Below, one piece after another: positions 59,076 to 64,000 of a stretch of DNA of 64,000 nucleotides. This DNA is from Asterias amurensis. Lineage: Eukaryota; Echinodermata; Asteroidea; Forcipulatida; Asteriidae. The notes under the pieces are model-generated. The model was not told where the DNA came from. It searched no databases and worked only from the letters and a program-made list of their open reading frames with translations. Numbering within the stretch: position 1 is the first letter of the stretch; every line of letters starts with the position of its first letter. Both the position numbers and the translations under genes were made by a program. The stretch spans positions 2,501-66,500 of the forward strand of contig NC_092661.1 of assembly GCF_032118995.1 (NCBI RefSeq). The letters are read 5' to 3'.

Positions 59076-59423
59076 TTAGTATGGATCATCGGAATAGGAA
59101 GCATGGTGAATGGCTGCGAACAAACAGTACTTACACAGCACAGCTAGCTCAGCACAAGATGCAAATGAAAATTGAATAAGGCAAACATTGTAATGAATGA
59201 AATTATATCGACTAACTACAGCATTTTTACCGTAAAAGTGTCCAATCCTTCCTTCCCGCCACAACCACCCAAATCGTAGCATAGCGTTGAATCCATTGGC
59301 CGCTGCCTGAGTTTTTAAAACGTGCCAGATACTCGCAACGGAAATTTCCACTAGATCCCGTGCTAACTTAGAACAGGACTTACGTAATGCTTTCACACTT
59401 GGATTAACCACAAAAGGTTCCAT
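59076..59423 (-). other. 115-codon open frame inside a repeated block
   Basis: The minus-strand frame starts MEPFVVNPSVKALRKSCSKL at 59423 and closes at 59076. The same block at 32645-32960 shares many bases but its frame closes early, and the copy at 17045 is more decayed. It may be the start of an ORF of a mobile element or a repeated gene. No domain is recognised. The first 80 codons (to about FIHYNV) look more protein-like than the rest. Confidence 0.25.
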
Positions 59424-59795
59424 TGAAATGAGTCAAAAAGCGTACAAAAGCCATAAGAAACTAGTCTTGGTCCCAAGACCACTGCATGAACTATTTCTAA
59501 GCTTTTCGCGAGACCCGTTTAATTGAATACTGTACTGCAGCTAGCTAGGAATTAATTTAAGAGAAAAAAGCGCGCCCTCTGTCGGGTTATCACGTTAGGT
59601 TTCGTTACATTTATGAGATTAGATAGTGACGTCTTGAACCAAGACTGGCAAGAAAGTGAAGTGACATCAATGGAATAGACTTTTACTTGCTGCATTCTGA
59701 TTGATCTGCTCTGAAATGACGTAGTACATGTATGTCGCATAAACCTGTGAAGCAGCTTGTGTAAAATCAATGCTAACAGCTACGCTTCAGCAGGT
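59110..59795. repeat. Paralogous block, 59-kb copy
   Basis: Collinear with 32645-33190. Followed by 59805-59890, which matches 34617-34697, in the order seen in the spacer. 'ctagtcttggtcccaagacc' at 59462 is a word also present as a variant at 17401. Confidence 0.65.
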
Positions 59796-59880
59796 ATATC
59801 AAACTAACATCACTTGGTTGGCAAAATTAACACTGATTATATCCGAGTAGTTTTAACGAAATACATCAAGTCGAGTCTCT

Positions 59881-61138
59881 ACGAAGGCCCATTAGTGCCA
59901 GTAAAAAATAATTTTCAAATCCGTTATAACGGATTCGCAATCCGTTATTACGGATTAGTAAGCCGTTATAATTTGCAATCCGTTTTTGCGGATTAGTAAT
60001 CCGTTATTACGGATTCACAATCTGTTATTACGGATTAGCAATCCGTTATTACGGATTTGTAATCCGAAATTACGGATTCACTCGATTTCTACCGTCGTTA
60101 TATGTTAAATATTAATGTTCAACAAAAATACTAATGAAACAACTGTTCATGTTTTCATCGTGGTTTATTGGACTTGCAATTATAATGTTTCTGTTATTAA
60201 GCAAAAGTAAAGGAAACTAACGGGCGTTTCCGGAAATTTGAAGGGTATGCATGGAAACATGTGGATATATCATGACAAAGAAACGGAGGAAAATCGACTT
60301 GATGTATTTCATTAAAACTACTCAGTATAATCAATGTCAATTTTGCCAACAAAGTAATGTTTAGTTTGATTTTGAGGGCTTGTATGATGCAAACCAGTTG
60401 TCCTACGAAGTTTTCCTTTTAATTATTTCACTCTGGGGACTTTAGTAAGTCATTGGGTCACCTTTAGTAAGTCATTGGGTCACCTTTAGTAAGTCATTGG
60501 GTCACCTTTAGTAAGTCATTGGGTCACCTTTAGTAAGTCATTGGGTCACCTTTAGTAAGTCATTGGGTCACCTTTAGTAAGTCATTGGGTCACCTTTAGT
60601 AAGTCATTGGGTCACCTTTAGTAAGTCATTGGGTCACCTTTAGTAAGTCATTGGGTCACCTTTAGTAAGTCATTGGGTCACCTTTAGTAAGTCATTGGGT
60701 CACCTTTAGTAAGTCATTGGGTCACCTTTAGACTATACCACTGTCTTTTAATCATTGTTCTTAGGACAGTTATATAAACGAAGACCTTCTCTGAAGCATC
60801 TTCCTTACACTTAACTCTGTCAGGATCCAAGATTCCTAAATAAAAGACGACGGAAAATTCCCCGTCCAAATCGCGAATCCGTAATAACGGATTATTACGA
60901 ATCCGTAATAACGGAACACTAATCTGTAATAACGGATTACTAATCCGTAATAACGGGTTGTGTATCCGTAGTAACGGATTGCTAATCCGTAAGGATTGCT
61001 AATCCGTAATAACGGATTGCTAATCCGTAATAACGGATTGCTAATCCATAATAACGGATTACGAATCCGTAATAACGGATTGCGAATCCGTAATAACCGA
61101 TTTGAAGTTTATTTTTTACTGGCGCTAATGGGCTTCCG
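59881..61138. mobile_element. Foldback element with palindromic satellite arms
   Basis: The left end 'acgaaggcccattagtgcca' (59881 on) and the right end 'tggcgctaatgggcttccgt' (to 61137) are inverted repeats. Each is followed inward by a CCGTTATTACGG satellite arm (59920-60085 and 60870-61100). Between them lies the core homologous to 34430-34860 but inverted. A piece of the core (59805-59890) also lies outside the left arm in the opposite orientation to 60295-60375. It carries no transposase frame. Confidence 0.7.
60440..60725. repeat. 22-bp minisatellite, 13 identical units
   Basis: The unit starts 'ctttagtaagtcattgggtc' and ends 'ac'. I see no difference among the 13 copies. The homologous place in the spacer element (about 34565-34590, opposite strand) has one diverged copy. 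Confidence 0.95.
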
Positions 61139-61174
61139 TAACTTTCCGCTCGAAAAAAATTATAAAAGCCATAT

Positions 61175-61396
61175 TTGATAAAAGTGCTGGACCTTATACC
61201 CCTTATAGTTTTTAGTTTCGCTCGCCCCATCCCAACTTTCAAGTAAAAATAAAAAAAAGCACAACTTCCTAACTGTTGCTTCAAATATTGCTTATTGGCT
61301 TCTGTTAAGAAAAAGGCTTCAGAAATGCCTACTGCATCATGGAGAGCACAACATCGCACCTTGAAAAAAAAAAACACAAGTTGATAAAAGTGCTGG
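61175..61396 (+). mobile_element. Retroposed insert with 16-bp TSD and A-tail
   Basis: 'ttgataaaagtgctgg' occurs at 61175-61190 and 61381-61396. The 190 bases between end in 'ccttgaaaaaaaaaaacaca' and 'ag'. This is the signature of LINE-mediated retroposition. The source was not recognised: no tRNA boxes were seen, so a truncated LINE tail or an mRNA-derived retrocopy are both possible. Confidence 0.75.
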
Positions 61397-61429
61397 GCTC
61401 ACCCCAATGATTCTTTCAAATTTCGGCCA

Positions 61430-61560
61430 ATTATAAACGGATGCCGTTCGTACTACGTCATGCGCATGCACATCGAGCAAGGCATGCTGGGGAAATCGAT
61501 CACCCCTGGGAACTTGGTTGGTGTACCCCTTTACTCCCCGCCGCGGCCATTTTTTTCTGA
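61430..61560 (+). promoter_or_regulatory. Candidate promoter, NRF-1-like and YY1-like motifs
   Basis: GC content rises here. The sequence has 'tacgtca' (CRE-like, 61454-61460), TGCGCATGCA (NRF-1 core, 61461-61470) and 'ccgcggccattttt' (YY1-like, 61541-61554). There is no clear TATA box. These motifs are typical of broad housekeeping promoters in animals. Immediately downstream lies a splice-supported exon. Confidence 0.45.
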
Positions 61561-61701
61561 GCGCGGGCATCGTGTGTTCAGCTCCACGTGTGTGGTGAAA
61601 AAGCAGATTTTCGGCAACATTTTACATCGCAAACCTACATCAAAATTCAACAATTTCCACAATGATAACTGCACGGATGTTCATAGAATCTTCTAAATCA
61701 G
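61560..61701 (+). CDS. Candidate first exon of a plus-strand gene (partial)
   Basis: The exon ends at a perfect donor AAATCAG|GTAAGT (junction after 61701). An ATG at 61662 opens a 13-codon frame, MITARMFIESSKS, leaving one base at the donor. Joined to the exon at 62223 it gives a 43-residue serine-rich frame that stops at 62312-62314. Alternatively the exon is untranslated and the start lies in exon 2. The upstream edge is arbitrary. Confidence is higher for the exon than for the frame. Confidence 0.4.
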
Positions 61702-62222
61702 GTAAGTGATTCATGTGTTGATGCCAAAGAGGAAGTTTGGGTTTATTTTTAAATGCAAGATTGTCTTGGCAAGACAGTCAAATTAACTATTGTCAGCTAA
61801 TAATATAACCCAAGACAAATCGAAGAAACGTAGATTGTGTTAAAATGTATTCAACCACTGAATTCTCGCTCAATACAAGTGAGGAAATTATTGTTGTTGA
61901 AACTTACACACATCGATTTTGCTGATGAATTCTATCGCTTTGCACTACACGTTTTTTGTTTCTTCAATTCCTTCAATGCAAGTGTTTAGAGTTAATCACA
62001 AGGCGCACATATTTTTCTTTTAATTATTTTCTTATGTGTTGGAAATTAGGTTTGACGACATGAAGTACTGTACATGTCATGTATATAAGGAGACAATTTA
62101 AAGACCCCTGAACATGCTGTTCTGAAATAGTTTTCCCAATTCCTTATACTTTCCATATCCCCTCATTTGTATGAACACTAATTTACATCCATAACTCTAA
62201 ATATAATTTTGTTCTTTTTCAG

Positions 62223-62315
62223 GGTTCGTGGAATCTGATGTTTCCCTTTCATCAAGTGTATGCCGCCTCTCCCTGCATCTTAGCAGTCTTTCCAGCCACA
62301 ACAGCAGTCACTGAG
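62223..62315 (+). CDS. Candidate second exon of the same gene
   Basis: A textbook acceptor (ttttgttctttttcAG) precedes 62223 and a donor CTGAG|GTACAA follows 62315. Two readings are possible. One continues the exon 1 frame (GFVESDVSLSSSVCRLSLHL) to a TGA just before the donor. The other starts at an ATG at 62238, MFPFHQVYAASPCILAVFPA, and leaves through the donor on a codon boundary, so coding would continue downstream. The second is a little more protein-like. No further exon was identified before the end of the window. Confidence 0.4.
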
Positions 62316-62719
62316 GTACAAATCCTCAACCATTCTGTAAGGCAACCAAAAACTAGCTGTATGGCCAGATTAATTTATACCAACACATTTACCCAATTAA
62401 TTTCTCTCATTCCTTTTTTTCTCCTAAGACCCACATTATTTATGACTGTTTCTGTTTTTGTGGGGCCTCCGAAGTATCAGTTAAATTTCTATTAAAAACT
62501 TTCATTAAGGTCAGCCCCCAAGGATTTTGAAAAAAAATAGCTTTATAATAATGCATCCTATTAAATAGCAGTACAGTTTATCTGATACTTGGTAGTTACT
62601 CCAAAAGAAATAATTACCATGAAAACGTTAGAGCACTGGTCATGTTGATGTTACAAAAATATTGTTTGAAAACACCCTTTAAAGTAGTTTTAGGGAAAGC
62701 GGTATTTTTTTTCACCCTC

Positions 62720-62985
62720 AAAATCTGAATCTCATGCATCTGAAAGCTCACAATTTCATGCATAGAATGTGAGGTTTTCTTTGATAATTTGTTTTCAATT
62801 TTGATGACCATTTGAGGCAAAACTTCCATTGGTTTGTTAGTTATATGCATTTAAACACCCAGCAGGGTGGATACGTGCGCATTACAAAGTCTTATTATAA
62901 TTATTATTGTTATTAATTGAGGCACACCAAGTGATGAGACTGTTGTTTGAAAATTACCAAAAGTATTCCCATTCATAATTAGTTT
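62720..62985 (+). mobile_element. Diverged TTAA MITE remnant (family 1)
   Basis: 'gatgaccatttgaggcaaaa', 'ggtttgttagttatatgcat' and 'cacaccaagtgatgagact' match the right half of family 1, interrupted by about 80 unrelated bases. Confidence 0.45.
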
Positions 62986-64000
62986 CTAAAAGTTATTTTT
63001 CATTAGTTCATCAACACCAAGAAAAGTCAACATATTAGGATTCATCAGAAAATAACAAGCAAACCAGACTAGATTGTTTATTTGAATTTTCAAGACTTTA
63101 TTTGAACAAACTTTAAATGTCTTCCAAAGAAAGAAAACAATATTACTCACTTAGTGCATCCACACTGTTAGACATTACCCCCACCCACCCCAACCTCAAG
63201 AACTTGATTATGACTATACTGTATGTTATGTTTCCTTAATGTTTTAATTAAAACAAATTTTGTTTTTGTGGGTGCTTTGGCACTCCTATTGCTTCCTTAC
63301 TATTCCTTTTGATAGTTGCTTAAATTGATGGTTGGAAATATGCCAGTTGATGTATTATTACTGTTTGAAAACCTCATTGAAATTATTATTTTTTTTTTTT
63401 TGTAATGCACTTGTCAAGTGCCACAATTCAAAAATTGTATTTGTAAAATCAAATACAGCTATCAATTCTTCATTTTTTTATTGAAATTATTGAAAATGTG
63501 TAGTTTCAAAACCCAACTTGAACCCCCAAAATATCCGAGAAGAAATATCAGCTGGCAAATGACAACCATAGCTAAGAAATATAAATGATCAACCAAGGAA
63601 GAAATGTAACCTGTTTTATCCAAAAGGAGTCCACATGGCTAACAAAAAAAATAGTCTCATGAAATAACTATTTGGTTTCTGCAAACTTGCAAAAAAAAAT
63701 TTTGGTGCTTTTTCTTCATCTTACAAGAACTCAAAATATTTACAGAATCAAAGCATTTTTTGTTTCTTCAAATCTAATTAAATTTGACTCCTTTATGGTT
63801 TACAGGTTGCATTTCTTACTTATAAAGAAGGTACAACATTGGTATTCATATACTGCATAAAGAGTGCACAAATTTTGACACAACAAACTTTATCTCAAAC
63901 TTGCAGCGTTTTCAAAACAAAATACTTTATTTATTGTTTAACTCCATACAGTTTTTACATCAAGTGGACATTTAGATGAATGTTTACTTTCATGCTTACC
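62986..64000. other. AT-rich, probably intronic
   Basis: No splice-supported frame was recognised. If the exons at 61.6-62.3 kb are real, this is intron sequence of that gene. Confidence 0.3.

Noticed and set aside
60440-60725. CRISPR-like array of 22-bp repeats
   Set aside because: The repeats abut with no spacers, and the DNA is clearly eukaryotic.

Overview
The window looks like AT-rich, gene-poor metazoan DNA, most likely from an echinoderm and probably a sea star. The basis is a dense population of TTAA-flanked MITEs, several tRNA-derived SINE families, GT-AG splice signals, and no bacterial operon features. The species assignment rests on my memory of these repeat families and was not searched. 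No complete protein-coding gene can be read. What can be supported is scattered exons, decayed exons and a large repeat architecture.

Layout. Positions 1-15,000 are intergenic or intronic DNA with SINEs, MITE copies, a heptamer microsatellite, a 79-bp minisatellite and an exact 90-bp tandem duplication. Between 15.3 and 18.9 kb lie five minus-strand segments with good splice signals. They include a start-codon exon, an exon that joins it in phase and a C-terminal coiled-coil exon, and are best read as one small gene of unknown function.

The centre is a direct segmental duplication, copy 1 at about 18,675-29,505 and copy 2 at about 35,786-56,220. Both copies share the same left half, the same right flank and a tandem array of ~950-bp units between them. 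Copy 1 has 4 units and copy 2 has 14. The 14-unit array has a higher-order period of five units (~4.75 kb) and at least one 952-bp step that looks perfect. Units and flanks carry minus-strand exon-like blocks with splice signals and protein-like but partly broken frames, so the region looks like a decaying multi-exon host gene whose internal exon-intron module was amplified. Insertions in only one copy (a TTAA MITE in copy 1, a SINE in copy 2) give relative dates.

The 6.3-kb spacer and the region at 59.1-61.1 kb are older paralogues of each other. They carry a palindromic CCGTAATAACGG satellite, a foldback element and, in one copy only, 13 perfect 22-bp repeats. The last 2.5 kb contains a GC-richer promoter candidate (NRF-1-like and YY1-like motifs) and two plus-strand exons with excellent splice sites, probably the 5' end of a gene running out of the window.

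I found no CRISPR array, prokaryotic system or convincing virus-like element. The most unusual object is the paired 4-unit/14-unit exon-derived array with higher-order structure.
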